A stretch of DNA of 64,000 nucleotides from Callaeas wilsoni (Eukaryota > Chordata > Aves > Passeriformes > Callaeidae): NCBI GenBank assembly GCA_013398955.1, contig VWPU01003086.1, positions 1 through 64,000 on the forward strand, read 5' to 3'. A program made the translations under genes and the position numbers. Below are positions 50,261 through 62,306 of this stretch, one piece after another; position 1 is the stretch's first letter; each line of letters opens with the position of its first letter. The notes below the pieces were generated by a model. That model saw only the letters and a list, made by a program, of their open reading frames with translations. It had not been told where the DNA came from and did not search any database.

Positions 50261-50928
50261 ACAGTACCTAGGGAATAATTTCAGGTTTATGCATGGGAGA
50301 ATCAGGTTCAACTCTCTATTATAAAGAATCATTTTGGAAGAAGGCAAGCTCTAATAAGGCAAAGTCTTATATAACAGATAGCCATCAAGTGGTTAGGGGC
50401 ATCTTCAGAGTGAAGGGCAAACTCCCACCATCCTTCTCAACCCCATTCTCCAAATTCTAAACAGATAAAATACTTAAATGTACATTGGATGCAGGCAAAC
50501 CTTAATATTGATCAAGATGCCAGTTAGGGACAAGCAAATAGACTCTAGACTTTTTTTTCTTAAAGTCATATAAGTATGCTGAACTGAAAATATAAGTCCA
50601 TAGAGTCCTGAAAGAAGCAAGTAGATGCAGATATAAAATATAAAACACCTCATTTCAGGTGTTAGTTCCATTGTGAGTCTATCCTTAAATTACTTGCTAA
50701 AGAACACAAAAGGAAATATCTACCAAAAAGTAATCAAGTACATCTTGCTGAAGTTTCAGACCAGCTGTCTGAATGCTTATAACCTTGCATTTATATTAGT
50801 TTGAATAGATTGAAAGTACTGTTACATTTATATCTGTAATAACATGATGAATGGTACTCACCAGACTCAGGAGCTTTTCTTCTTGTTCCTACACTTCCTC
50901 AACCTCTTCTCATTTTGTCCATGATCTC
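50261..50928. other. Unique AT-rich sequence
   Basis: No gene or named repeat is recognised. Confidence 0.4.
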
Positions 50929-51117
50929 CATCAGGGTTATGTAGTTATGTGCTCTAAGGAGATAGTTAATTGGGAATATTATCCTGATGGCTGTCCCCCA
51001 TGAGTTGTTAGGAGAGCTAACAATACTGACTAGCAGACCTCTGCCTTTTCAAGCTACTGCCTGCTACGGCCTTTGCATCTGAACATCTTTGTCTCTTACC
51101 TTGGGCCCACCCTGACA
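50929..51117 (+). repeat. 5' LTR of a short Ty3/Gypsy element
   Basis: This segment of about 189 bp begins near tcagggttatgtagttatg and ends CCCACCCTGACA. It aligns in order with 52156-52342: tcagggtt, a gtagttat/cagttat block, atattat, aggagagctaa(c/t)aa, ctagcag, ctgcc, tctttgtctctt, gggcc and cctga. Identity by eye is roughly two thirds. The terminal CTGACA is the complement of the TGTCAG start usual in vertebrate Gypsy LTRs; the start here has decayed. Confidence 0.65.
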
Positions 51118-51616
51118 ACCCTTCCAAACAGCCCCTGCGCTGGGAACTCTGGTGAAAGGTGTGTGGTACCCGCAGCCCTGAGCCTGTGTCCACAGGGGAT
51201 GCTCCAGAAGTTCTACAGGGGGTGCAGAGAGCAGCGCAAGCTGAAGAATATGTGTGAGATGTGGGACAAGACTCAAGCCATGGTAGAACAGCTCTAACAT
51301 TGTGCAGAGAGTCCAACAAGGGCATGCACTTCTGCTCTCCATTTCCCCACTACTTTTCTTTTTTTGTGTGGTGGGAGTTTTCCCATTAGTCTGCTTAGCC
51401 CCTCCCTGATTTACTGGAAATAGAGACCCCTCTAGTTTTGCATCTTTCATGGAGATTTTTCTTGGAGGATTCTTCTCCCAGTGGTCACATTAAGGTCAGA
51501 TTTCTTTTGTCCCATTAGGAGCCAAGTCCTTGGAGCTGGTTTAGTCCCTGAGCACTTGAGGAGACAGGGTTCTGGGATGACCATATCTCCTCACTTGTGA
51601 GGATGGAGGTGTTTTC
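51118..51616 (+). other. Internal remnant of the Ty3/Gypsy element, 5' part
   Basis: Between the first LTR and the integrase-like frame lie about 500 bp of moderately GC-rich sequence with no recognisable gag, protease, reverse transcriptase or RNase H. A 74-codon frame spans 51073-51297 and ends in a charged, possibly helical stretch, but I cannot assign it. A full-length element would need several kilobases here, so most of gag and pol has been deleted. Confidence 0.45.
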
Positions 51617-52255
51617 GTGGCTGCTTCTACCTCTCCTGTTGTGCTTCCTGCTCAGTCTGTACTAGAGACTATACAAGACTTTCTCCACAATGTTTGTAGA
51701 GAAGGACTCCTCTGGGGATGTACAGCTGCTCTGTATCTTGCCCTGTATTTGCCATTGAGGGGACACCCATCAGGGTCTTCTGGAAGTGCAGATACTGCTT
51801 CCACAACTCCTCATTGTACTGGGTGTGGGCAGCTTCTGTATGCTCCCAGGATTCATACTGTTGTTCATGTATTCCTGTTAAAATCTCTTCTCCCAGATCC
51901 CTTTCACCATCACGCTCAAACTCTGACTCCGGTTATGGTCCAGGCCAGAGACATACTGGATCTGGCAATCCTGGACTGCCAAACACCCTGGGGTACCCTG
52001 CAGTATTTGATTGATTGTACTGGGTACAAACTAGAGGACTGTTCCTGGGAGCCGGTGTCAGAGGTGCATATGTCAGATAAAGTTTGGGAATTCCATGCCC
52101 ATCAACCTGCTAAGATTGGTGCATTGGGCATAGAAAGGAGGAGGGCAAAGAATGGAGTCAGGGTTGTACAGTTATTTGATGAAACAGTGATTTGTAAATA
52201 TTATGTCTGGAGCTGCCCTTGGTGTATTATGAGGAGAGCTAATAAAGCTGGCTAG
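51617..52255 (+). pseudogene. Ty3/Gypsy integrase C-terminus with chromodomain
   Basis: This 212-codon open frame matches the end of chromoviral pol. Residues 78-92, RIHTVVHVFLLKSLL, correspond to the RIHPVFHVSLLKP signature that joins the integrase SH3-like region to the chromodomain. Residues 107-160 form the chromodomain: ARDILD (110-115), LQYLIDCTGY (128-137), CSWEP (142-146) and EFHAHQPAKIG (158-168). The usual tryptophan before GY is C134, and the first cage aromatic aligns with V108, so methyl-lysine binding is probably lost. Residues 1-75 are not recognisable and may be fused from another frame. The last codons run into the second LTR. No integrase core remains, so there is no catalytic function. 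It is named from the family signature, not from a search. Confidence 0.78.
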
Positions 52256-52342
52256 CAGCCATACTTCTGCCTCTTTGAACAACTGCCCACTAGAGCCTTA
52301 AAACTTTATTTCTTTGTCTCTTTTTATGGGCCTGTCCTGATG
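52156..52342 (+). repeat. 3' LTR of a short Ty3/Gypsy element
   Basis: This segment of about 187 bp starts at gagtcagggttgtacag and ends near gtcctgatg. It is the partner of 50929-51117 and lies about 35 bp after the chromodomain's conserved end, as in vertebrate chromoviruses. An AATAAA (52238-52243) lies at the same place as aacaat in the first copy. The terminal CTGACA has decayed to ctgatg. Confidence 0.65.
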
Positions 52343-53150
52343 ATCTCTAACCTCCTAAACCATTCTCATCGACATATTCCATAATTTATGGCTCAATCGC
52401 TACTGATTTTCTTCTATTAGTATCCTGGTTTTCAGTGTTTATTAGCATTTCTCTAAAATACCTGAGATGATCTTCACTATGAGAACTGCAGGTATCTGTT
52501 CTTCTTCTGAATATTTGTGTAAGAACAGCGGAACTGTCTCAGGAAGGAAAGAAGCCTGGAAAATAAAGTTTAGCATTTTCTGGTGCAAGTGAGGAAAATC
52601 TTGTTACCAAAATGTTAAAAGCCAAGTGCTTTACCCTAGACAATAACTTTGCTGTCTATATTATAAGAATTAAACTGTGAATTTATTGAATGGCCAAGAC
52701 AGCCAGCACCACAGTGTGTCACTTTAGCTGAAACTGACCAGTGAACAAAACTGTGATGCACATTGGGGCTATCTATCTCAGTGCAAAGTGGAGTAAGTGA
52801 ATCAAGTATTAATATCAAAGTATAAGCCCATATGAAGCTCTTGTAGTTCCCAGGCTTGAGTAGCACAGTTTCTGAGATGAAGAATTAAACATAAATGTAG
52901 TGACTTGGTGCCAAAAATTATTGTCTGGTCAGTCTTTAATGAAGGAATATTATTGTGTAATACATTAAACAGCTCAAGTCACAAAGTTACTCTCACATAG
53001 TTGCAGTGTTTGTCACTACTGAGTTCAGCACCATGACAGTACTATGTTCTTTGCCAGTGACGGATTAACGTGTCTATGCTGCTGCACTTTAACTGTTCAG
53101 AAGTAGGAGCTACTTGTGAAACAGTGCAAGTTTTGTTACACCTGCAAAAA
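52343..53150. other. Unique AT-rich sequence
   Basis: No gene or named repeat is recognised. Confidence 0.35.
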
Positions 53151-53173
53151 ATGCTTGTTGCTGATGGAGAGTG

Positions 53174-53282
53174 ATTGGCTGCTGCTAAGGAAATCAGAAC
53201 CTTTATAAGCCATCTCACAATACAGTGAAAAAGAGAGAGCTTCGGTATACTACTTATCCCATGTTTTATCCAATGTAATAAA
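53174..53282 (+). promoter_or_regulatory. Possible LTR-like promoter and polyadenylation cluster
   Basis: An inverted CCAAT box (ATTGG, 53174-53178) lies 23 bp before a TATA-like tttataag (53202-53209), and AATAAA (53277-53282) follows about 70 bp later. This compact order is typical of the U3-R part of a retroviral LTR. No TG/CA ends, target duplication or named family could be assigned, so it may be chance in AT-rich DNA. Confidence 0.25.
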
Positions 53283-53299
53283 TTATATAATTTTTAAAA

Positions 53300-55354
53300 A
53301 AATAAAAACAAAACCCAAAACCTCCTCACTTATTTATTCATTATAAATTCTGAAAAATCAAGGTTTCATTTCAGAAACTTTATTCCTTTTGCAATCAACA
53401 CTTATCTGATATTGTGAGGAGGACTGGTAAGATTGCCTTGGGTCTGTGAGGTAGTATAGCTTTAATCTTATTGATCTGTTACTCATCCATCAGTTATATC
53501 AGGAACACCAGTCGTTTATTTGCTTAGGTTTGTCCCATTGTTTTTGCATTACCAATTTTTCAGTTGTGAATCTAAGTTAAGTTCAGGCATATAAAGAGAT
53601 AACTGATCTGAGTATTTAAACATATATCTTTCTGTAAAGAACAAGCTCTCTTATAGTTTCAGTTATGTCAGTTTCATAATGTAAATTGCATTAGAATTAA
53701 CTCTTGGATGTTATTCCTTATAACACTGACAAGACACTAGAAAGGGAAGGCATAACTATAGGGACTAGAGAAGGTAACTGAGGATTAGATGTGAAACATT
53801 TGGGCATGTAAATTTTTAAGTCTTCAGTCCTTGGAAATATAGTAAAAAGCATTGGTATGACATGCTTAATCCTAAAAAAATATGAAACTATTGAACTCAT
53901 AGAGAACTATAATTCTGAAAATTGGAAAATTTTTCTCTGGAAAATACATTTCTTTTCACATCTTCATATTACAACTACCTAACTTATCTGATAATGGTAT
54001 TTGATAAAGGACACAGAATATTTGTTATAGGCTGTTTAACAAATATACCTTCCAGATTTCAGCTACTATGTGCTTTGGCTGTTTCAGAGAAATGTTTTAT
54101 CTTGTGTGGTTTTTCTCATAGAAGCTCCCTGTCCCCACTACTCTCATCATCCATGGATCTCAGTAAAATACCAAAGGTTTAATCTAAATTTCCCAAAGCT
54201 ACTAACTCTTGGTATGCAGAAAAGTCAATTGTACTGGCCAATGAGCTAATAACCTACAAGCAAAACCAATGTCCATCTTCCGATTTAGTTATCCCATTTG
54301 CAGCAGCGATACATGCTGAAGCAGTCAGTGAAATCAGGAGGTTTTGGATATTTTAAGAATAAAAAAGAGGCAGAAGAAAAGTCTTAGAAAGCACATGAAA
54401 AAGAATGCACACGGAAAAAGGAATGTTACTTAGCTAGTCTACAATCTTCTTTAATGGCTGTTCCTGTAGCTTTCCTTTCAACTCATTGTAAGTGAGTCAG
54501 TATGTGGCACAAGCCATACACAATGACTCATCAGTAACAGGCAGTGTCTTACATAAAGGATACTTGATTTTGGAATGCCATTATCATTACCTATATATTC
54601 AAGTGGATTCTTGCAAGGGAAGTATTTACTAATCTGAGCGTGATGGGTGTCAAACCAGGACTCAAATACGAATCTGGAGATTTTCTTTTACATCTAGATG
54701 GATGAAAACTATCTATGGAGTGGAAGGAAGATGCAGTGGTTAGACATTTAAAGATTCTCCCAGAACAAAACAAAATGTTGGCCTTAAAATCATGATAGGC
54801 TGGATGTGCACATAGAAGATATATATGCATATATACGTTCATGCCAACCATGACCTTTCAGCTTTTCAGAAGCAGGCAGGCAGATCACTAAGAAAACTTA
54901 AAGAGATAGCTCAGTAAGCAGTAAATACAAATTTAAATTATAGCAACTGACGTCCCTTTTTATCTGTTGGAATCAGCACCTTGTCAGATCTGAACCCAGA
55001 TCCTAAATAAGCAAGTAGACTGCAGGAGACCAGTAAGCTACCATGGCCTCACACTTTGCCTTTAATCATGTTGCTGGTTTGTTATTGCTGCTAGCTGAGG
55101 ACTCAAGTGATATTGACAATCTTCTCTGATTTTTTCTGTCACCAGCAATTGCTCCACCTTTTCAGGCAGCAGCTAGAAACCAAGACACTCCAAGGTTCTC
55201 TTATCATTTTGTCCCTTTCTCCTGGTCCTTCTTCTCAGGGCAGCAAATTTTCCCTGCTGGAAAGACCTTCAGTTTAGTGTAGAGCCTCAGGTGTTATCTT
55301 ATATCCACAAAGCTGTACAAAGTCCTGTCCCTTTTGAAGGTTATAATGGTGCCT
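53300..55354. other. Unique AT-rich sequence
   Basis: No gene or named repeat is recognised. About 55060-55340 is less AT-rich and borders the LTR on its 3' side; it could be internal sequence of that element, but no viral protein similarity was seen. Confidence 0.35.
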
Positions 55355-55795
55355 TGTAGACGCTGACCTGGAACAGAGGCTGGACAGAGTGAAAGGATAA
55401 AGAGCAGGTATTTATTGAATGGCCTTCACAGGGCACACCTTGGGCAGTGCAGGAGTCTCGCAGATACTACACCCAGGATGGACACAGTCACACGTTTTTT
55501 GGACAGATCTAAGTTTTGTCTATTTGGATAACAGAGGATAATTGTCCAATTACAGCTTCAGGCAGTGCAGTCCCTTTCTCCTGGTTTGCTCCTGCCCAAC
55601 TCACTTTTATTTACATTTCTCGGGGCCTGAGACAGTGAGGTGTCCTTGATTCTCAGGCCTGGAGAGGAATTGTTGTGTCTGGCCAAAATGGGAAAAGCAG
55701 TTGCTCACACTCTGTGTGGAGTTCAGAGTTACATACTAAAGAATTGCAGGATTACAAATATATGAAAATATAAAAGTTAAAATCCTAAGGCATCA
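55355..55795 (-). mobile_element. ERV1-like LTR, opposite orientation to 20819-21269
   Basis: This LTR is about 441 bp. On the minus strand it starts TGATGCCTTAGGATTTTA and has AATAAA (tttatt near 55411 on the plus strand) before a CAGCCTCTGTTCCAGG end. It aligns along its length with 20819-21269: shared blocks include gacacaacaattcctctc, aaggacacctcactgtctca and the polyadenylation region. The two copies differ most near their 3' ends. No target duplication was found, so it may be truncated or have unclear edges. Confidence 0.8.
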
Positions 55796-57077
55796 ATAAG
55801 ATGATTCAGAAAGCATAAAAAGACCTCCTAGTCATCTTGAAAGAAAACTTACCAAGGAATCAAAGATGAAATAGAAAACTAAGAATATCTTTTGCTAGTA
55901 TTACCAGAGCAAGTATTAACAGAATATATAGGAGATATATGTAAGTTGAAAGACATTTTCATGTCATCTAAGGGATCATTCAGAGGATCTAGAGGGATAG
56001 GATGTGTCATATTGGTCTTCTATTTTGACGTGATGCCAACACTAAAAATTTTTTGCTATACAGAAGGATTTGCATTACCCATCTTTTTTCATTGTGCTCC
56101 ATGTATGACTACAGGGCAATGCAAGATATTCAAGCTAGCTTAAAGACTGGATCCACAAGCCAGTGAAAATAGCAGAAAGTCCAGGTCAGAATCTATTCAG
56201 TTGGAATCAAAAAGCTAGTTCTCTTTGCCAAACATAAAAGGAGAAATCTGCAATTAGAGTTACACTCCTCTATAAGACATTACTTGCTCAACAGACATTT
56301 ATTCATTTGATTCTCACAAGATCAGCAATAAAAATACTCATTTGCGAAGCATCATTAAACCTCTATGTGCAAAATGGTTAGCTGACTTATCGGTTTGGTG
56401 TTGCATATACCTGAACAGGAGATACATTGGTAGGCTAATGACTTTATAGGCTATACTAGGCTATACTGTAATGTATAGGGGATGGAATAATAGAATCCAA
56501 ATTCATTCCATTCACAAGACAAACCTGCCTTGAAAATGATCCAACATATGTATCAGAGAACACTTTTTTTTTTAAGAAATTGAAAGATTATCAAAATTGA
56601 ATTCTCAAGAGTTAAAAAAATGGTCAATTTAAGCAAACCACATCCATGACACCAGGTAGCTTGAGATCACTTGTTTTTTAATGCCTGACCTGTGATGTTG
56701 TAATCTGAATTTCTGAAGTGCTGAGATGATGAAAACAGTATAAATTACAGCTCATTCAAATACGGGAAAGTTTTTGTGGTGTTGTCAGGTCTGGCCTGGT
56801 TCAAACCAATTCATCTTAATTTAGCAAATACTATTGATCTCAATCTCTCTGTCTCAATTTTTAATCTTAAATTTGGAAAGGGTGAATAATGTCCCTATTC
56901 ATAAGTCTAAGTGAAAGCAAGTGCACTGGCACATGAGCCCACTGAAAATTTAGCAGACTAAATACAGCAGCTCACATTTAGATAGTGAGGCCAAATGAGT
57001 ATTTAGCTGCTCATTAAATTTCTCATTTCGTTTGTCCAATTCTCTAAATAAAACTACCACCCAAATAAACCTAGTTT
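55796..57077. other. Unique AT-rich sequence
   Basis: No gene or named repeat is recognised. Confidence 0.4.
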
Positions 57078-57083
57078 GTAGTT

Positions 57084-57337
57084 TGTGGAGAGAGATAGGA
57101 TAGAATGGAGTTACAGGGTGTGGGACGCGCCTGCAGAAGGCCATGGCAGCACAGAGCAGCTTGTCTCCGCCTGACCTGGGGGGAGGAGGTGCCACAGGGC
57201 AGAGCCCTGCAGAGAGGTGCCTGCCCGAAGGACACCTGAGCAGCGCGTGATCACCCCGTGTAAGGACACTAAACTCATTTCTCTCAATAAATGTCTCAGA
57301 ATCCCCGCCAGTCTGAGTCCATGCCTCAGTCCTTACA
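57084..57337 (+). mobile_element. Short solo LTR with 6-bp target duplication (ERVK-like)
   Basis: This 254-bp LTR starts TGTGGAGAGAG and ends CAGTCCTTACA, flanked by exact GTAGTT (57078-57083 and 57338-57343). A 6-bp duplication is typical of the ERVK/betaretrovirus class. AATAAA at 57286-57291 gives plus orientation. It is GC-rich compared with its flanks. The 81-codon minus-strand frame across it is incidental. Confidence 0.87.
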
Positions 57338-57343
57338 GTAGTT

Positions 57344-58216
57344 AAAAGCCTGTGTGTGGAAATGCGTTAAGATTAAATAGGCCCACTTAAATCTGGTATT
57401 TTGTATTGATTGGCTACTTTTAAATAGTAAGGTTTTAATGCAAGAAAATAAAGTGCCAAATACAGCCTAAAGCATCCTGGCCTGATTACTGCAAGTTAAG
57501 GAGGTTTGGAGCTTTCTGATGCAAGGCTTTTATCTCTGAACTAGAATCATGAACAGTGTGATTAGAATGTGTCCACCGTCCAATATTTCAAGCAGCCCCA
57601 AAGATACTACAGATACCAGTTGCTAACTGAGTGTATGCTTGGATTCCCAGCTCCTGGATCCTCTTCCTGATGGCTGACTCAACAATTCAATCTTTTTTCT
57701 GTATCATGTTAATCAACATGACATCTTAGGAGCTTAGGAAACATATCCTCAAACTGCAGTCACAGAAAAAACAACAACAGAAGGCTTGCATAAACCCATC
57801 TTTCACAATCTGGGAAAACAGCATCTTGAAGAGATTTAGACCCAAGACTTTCTATCAAGCACCTGTGAAATGTAATTTCTTCATCCCGTCACATGCTCCC
57901 TTAGAGATCTAAGTTCTGATTTGATTCTAAGAACATCTCTGTGTTGAGGGAGCACATAAAACAGGCACACATTTCACAAACAGGACAAATCTGACGTATC
58001 ATGGTCTATAATGAGGTCTCCTTCTAAAACTGGGTGTAAAACACTCCAAAATAAGCCATTTTTGGGCTTTGACACCCTGAAAAGACAAAGATGGGAGATG
58101 GAGACAGAATCAATCTGAAGCAATGATTGATTGCATATTTAAACATAACCTTCAACAGTTTGAAGGTTACAAAAAAAGTTTCTCCATTTAAGAAGAACCA
58201 GGAGTCCTTCATGTGC
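57344..58216. other. Unique AT-rich sequence
   Basis: No gene or named repeat is recognised. Confidence 0.4.
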
Positions 58217-58294
58217 CATTCTTATTATGAGACAAAATAGTTTTTCTATTGTGTTCATTCTTACTATGAGAAAAAATAGTTTTTCTATTGTGTT
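58217..58294. repeat. 39-bp tandem duplication, two copies
   Basis: Two adjacent units begin cattcttattatgagacaaa and cattcttactatgagaaaaa and end tttttctattgtgtt. They differ at about two positions, which suggests a fairly recent slippage or duplication event. Confidence 0.9.
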
Positions 58295-61200
58295 CTATTG
58301 TGACAAACAGGTCATTTATTTTATGTTAAAATCTGAAACCTTATGATTAGGTAATTTCAAAAGAAAAGTGCGGAATAGGACACATTAAAAGTAATTAAGT
58401 CATAATAAAGAGCACATTAGGAACAATGTGGTTAAATAGTTAAAACATTTATTTTGCTGAAATTGAAGGCCTCATCAACTTTGTAGCTAAGTCTGCTGGT
58501 TAAAAAGATTTCACTTCTAGGATAACGTCTCAAGAATTTGGCAGGGGAGAAACTAAAAGATATTGGAAACAAATTTTACTATGATAATGACTACTAATTA
58601 TTTATTATCTCCCTTGTCTAATCTTGAAGGTCAGTTCAGCGTCCTTCCAAAAAATTCAGTCTGTAGGGGAAAAAAGGACTCAGTTGAATAGTTCCTGTAG
58701 AATTATATTCATAAAAGAATTCTATCAACACTACATAATCCTTACAGGAGAGCATATATTCTTAGAAAGGTGGAGAAAGGTGCAATATTTGTACAAACAA
58801 CCATGGAAATAAATATATAGATCCTATTACATTCAAATTTGTTTAAATGTTTGTATTGGAATATATTTCAACTTGTTTCATTCTGCCCTCTTTTTTTCTC
58901 AGACCAGTTTTCAAAGCAGAAGTTCTACTTAATAAACTGAAGGCAGCATTTACAATTTTTCTCTGGGATGCAAGATTACACTGTTATGGGTTTATGAAGA
59001 TTTTTCAGATTATAATTTTAAAATATAATAACTTAAAACTGGAGAGAACTGAGAAATTGGGAAAGAATGCTTAGAGGAAAAAATATGTATGAAAGTGCCT
59101 TTTTTTTAGGGTTTTATTTGGTATTGAGAAGAATCAAGAAAGACATATAAATTGAAAAATGTGGAGATGAAATTAGATACACGACTAAGAAAAAGTTTCA
59201 AATGAACTGTATTCTCAGAGACTGCGGTTGAACACTTGTCCCATGGAGTGTGTGGTTTGGAGCAGCACTGCAGACAATATGAGGTGTAATTATTGTTTGC
59301 TGCCTCACTAATTACATGGAAGGAAGTTGTTTAAGGTTGATTAATTTAATTTTTGAACAACTGCAATGTAGCAACTTTCCTCTGCATTCTGCTACCACTA
59401 CATAGTAGCAGTTGTCATGAACTCATTTATTTCACACCCACACAGAGAGGAATTTTCCCAGTACTTCAACAGCCCTGAAATTTGCTCAGAGGAAAAAAAA
59501 TTTGGAAAGCATAGTAATAATGGTAGGTTTCAAATATATGTGAGGACTAGTCACAATAAATTGTAGCTAAAGTAGCTGAGCACAATTTTTTATGAAATTC
59601 TTGTTAATTGTTAAACAATTGTTAAATTAATTAAAAATTGTTAATTTTCTTGTTAATTCTTAAAGAATTCACAATTTCTTTACGAAATTTTTAATGACAT
59701 TATCTCACAATATAATTCTTGAAAGAGTATTATTTAAGTGGTTAGTAAACCACCTTAGAGGAAACCCTTCATTTGGAAGCAGACATGATTTTATAGAATG
59801 CCTGACACTGGTCCACAAGCAAGATAACAGAAAATAATTAGTGACTAAGCTCCAAAGGGAAGAAAATTTTGTTCAGGTAAATATTTGTCATGGTACTCCC
59901 ACTTTAATCCTTCCTCCAGAAAGACAGCATTGTAAGAAATTGATACTGGAAAGGAACTGCAGATTTCGTTTCCCCAATTTTAAGTGGTGCCTGTGAAAAC
60001 TCAGGTAAAAACATTCCCAGACATGGCCAAGTCTTAGCAGGAACTCATCCAATCAATAAATTATTATTTTTTAATGACTTGTGAATTACCCGCCACCACC
60101 TACTCTATGAATCATGGGAAACATCCCACCCAAATGTTGAAGGATTAGAGTCAGCACCTATTCCTCCTGGAAGAATACCTTTTCATGCACCCTGAGCTAC
60201 AAAGAAATTGGTTAATTTGCAGGAAGGCTCCAGAGAAGACTTACTACAGTTGTGGCTAATTCACATTTAGCTGAGGGCTGGCTACAGTTTGTCTCATCAT
60301 GCTGAAAAAAACATTTAGGTTGGTGGGAAGAAGGCAAAAAGGACAGGGTTCTTTGCCATTTGTCCTCCAGGCCCAGGGCAGCTGACCAATATTGTTACAG
60401 TTTATTGGGATATATGGGTTAAAAAGTTTAAACAGCATTAAACAGCACTGGAAATTATCAGGATATCATAGGACTTAGGTGTTACATCTCATTACTCCTT
60501 TAATTAGGAGTATGCATCATTGAGTGCATTCTTTTATAATGCTTAGCCCAGCAAGATTTAACTGAAGACTAAGTTGTTAAGAACTGGAGAATGTGGAGGA
60601 GGAAGTAGTTTCCATCTCCTATTCATTTTGAAACTGTTCACTGAAAAGCTAAAGATTTAATCATCTAAAGATCAGCCTAGAAATTGATTATGTTAATTTT
60701 TTTATTTTATGTTCAGAGTAAAGTTCAGAATTCATGGGTAAAAATGTTTATTTTGCATTTCTCAAGGACAATACAGAAGGCACAGAATAAGAACATTTTA
60801 TGGAGTGAAGTGACATTTATTCCCTCACCTGATTACTGTATCTTAAATTTGGTATAGATTTTTGTAAAGATTTTTTATCATACAGTAGTATACAACCTCT
60901 TTGAATCTTACTGAACTGTCTATTTCTGACAGTTACCTGTGTATTGTAGACAAGCTGTTTACATTGATCCCAGGGTCTTTTTCTATCTTCTATTGCTTCT
61001 GTTCCACAGTAATCTCTTCATCTCCATGAAAAACATGATTTCATAAAGCAGACTTCCAATTCATTCCATATCTATCTTAGCAAGGATTTTAGTTTTTAAA
61101 AAAATAATTTTTTCAGCCACCTTTAAAATGCATTTATAAAACTTGTGTGACATGTCCTTGAACCATGCTCAGTGTTTCTTAAACGTACTGGTAGCAAAAC

Positions 61201-61884
61201 ACTTTCTTTTTTTTCAGTACAGAGTTGTCACACTCTGTGGGGCCTAAAGTCCTCATTAATGCTTCTGTAGTTTTGCTTCAGCAATCCTATCCCAGACAAT
61301 ATAGCTGATGCAGCTCAAGAGGATTCAGTTAAAAACTTTCCACTGCCCTAGTCCTAATGTCTGTTATTTGTAGGTTTAAGAATCAACAACCACCAAAAAT
61401 GTGGCTGATACTCTAGGTGACACCTCACTCTTCCAAGCTCAGCCCAAGTTCTCTCTCACCACTCAGATCTGCACCCCAAGACCAAGCACCACACAGAGAA
61501 AGTTATTTTTCAGCACCAAGTTCTCCTGAAACCCAAACTCAGGAAGACTAACTTCCTAAAGAGAAATTGCCATCCATCTCTTCCTTCCAGGTCCTGATCC
61601 TTCCCAATATATACTCAGCTGTTTTTCTTGAATTGCAAGGATGTTTATTAACCCCTTCCTCTCTTGTTTGGAGGAAGAACGGTATTTTTCAATGCACAAA
61701 TTTTTTATCAACTTAGTAAGAAAAAAAAAAAGGTTAAGAGCTTAAATCTCTCTCCACATAGCAGAAAATTTAAATTTTTACCTTCTTCCCTCCTGTGAAT
61801 TACCATCTACTGAGCCTAGGGAACATTTTGCAGTTTTGAAGCTGTCATTCCAAGCAAGGAGTAAAGTAACTGGTGTATAATTTT
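58295..61884. other. Unique AT-rich sequence
   Basis: No gene or named repeat is recognised. An AT-rich, self-complementary cluster (variants of ttgttaatt and aattaattaa) lies at about 59600-59695. Confidence 0.4.
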
Positions 61885-62306
61885 TGTTCAGGTAGGAAAC
61901 AGGCTGAGAAAGTCAGGGCTATTCAGCCAGGAGAAAAAATGGTTGTATGAAGACCTCATAGCAGCCTCCCAGGATCTGAAAGGGGCCTCCAAGGAAGCTG
62001 GAGAGGGACTGTTCATCAGGAACTGTAGTGATAGGACAAGAAGTAATGGATTCAATCTGAAAGAGGGGAAATTTAGGTTAGATATATGGAAAAAATTCTC
62101 TGCTATGAGGGTGGTGAGGCACTGGAGTAAGTTATCCACAGAAGCTGTGAATTCATCATCCCTGGAAGTGGTTAAGGGTTGGATGGAGTGCTGAGCAACC
62201 CGGTCTAATGGAAGGTGTCCCCATCTATGACAGGGGTTTTGGAATGAGAAGGTTTCTACTGTCCCTTCCAAAACAAATCATTCTATGATTCTATGATTCT
62301 ATGGAA
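61885..62306 (+). repeat. CR1 LINE 3' end with tail repeats
   Basis: A plus-strand CR1 3' end of about 420 bp includes gctgagaaagtcagggctat, tctgaaaggggcctccaagg, aggttagatatatggaaaaa, ggtgaggcactggagtaagt and gcaacccggtctaatggaag. It ends in three ATTCTATG units (62280-62304). The intact tail makes this one of the better-preserved CR1 copies in the window. Confidence 0.92.
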
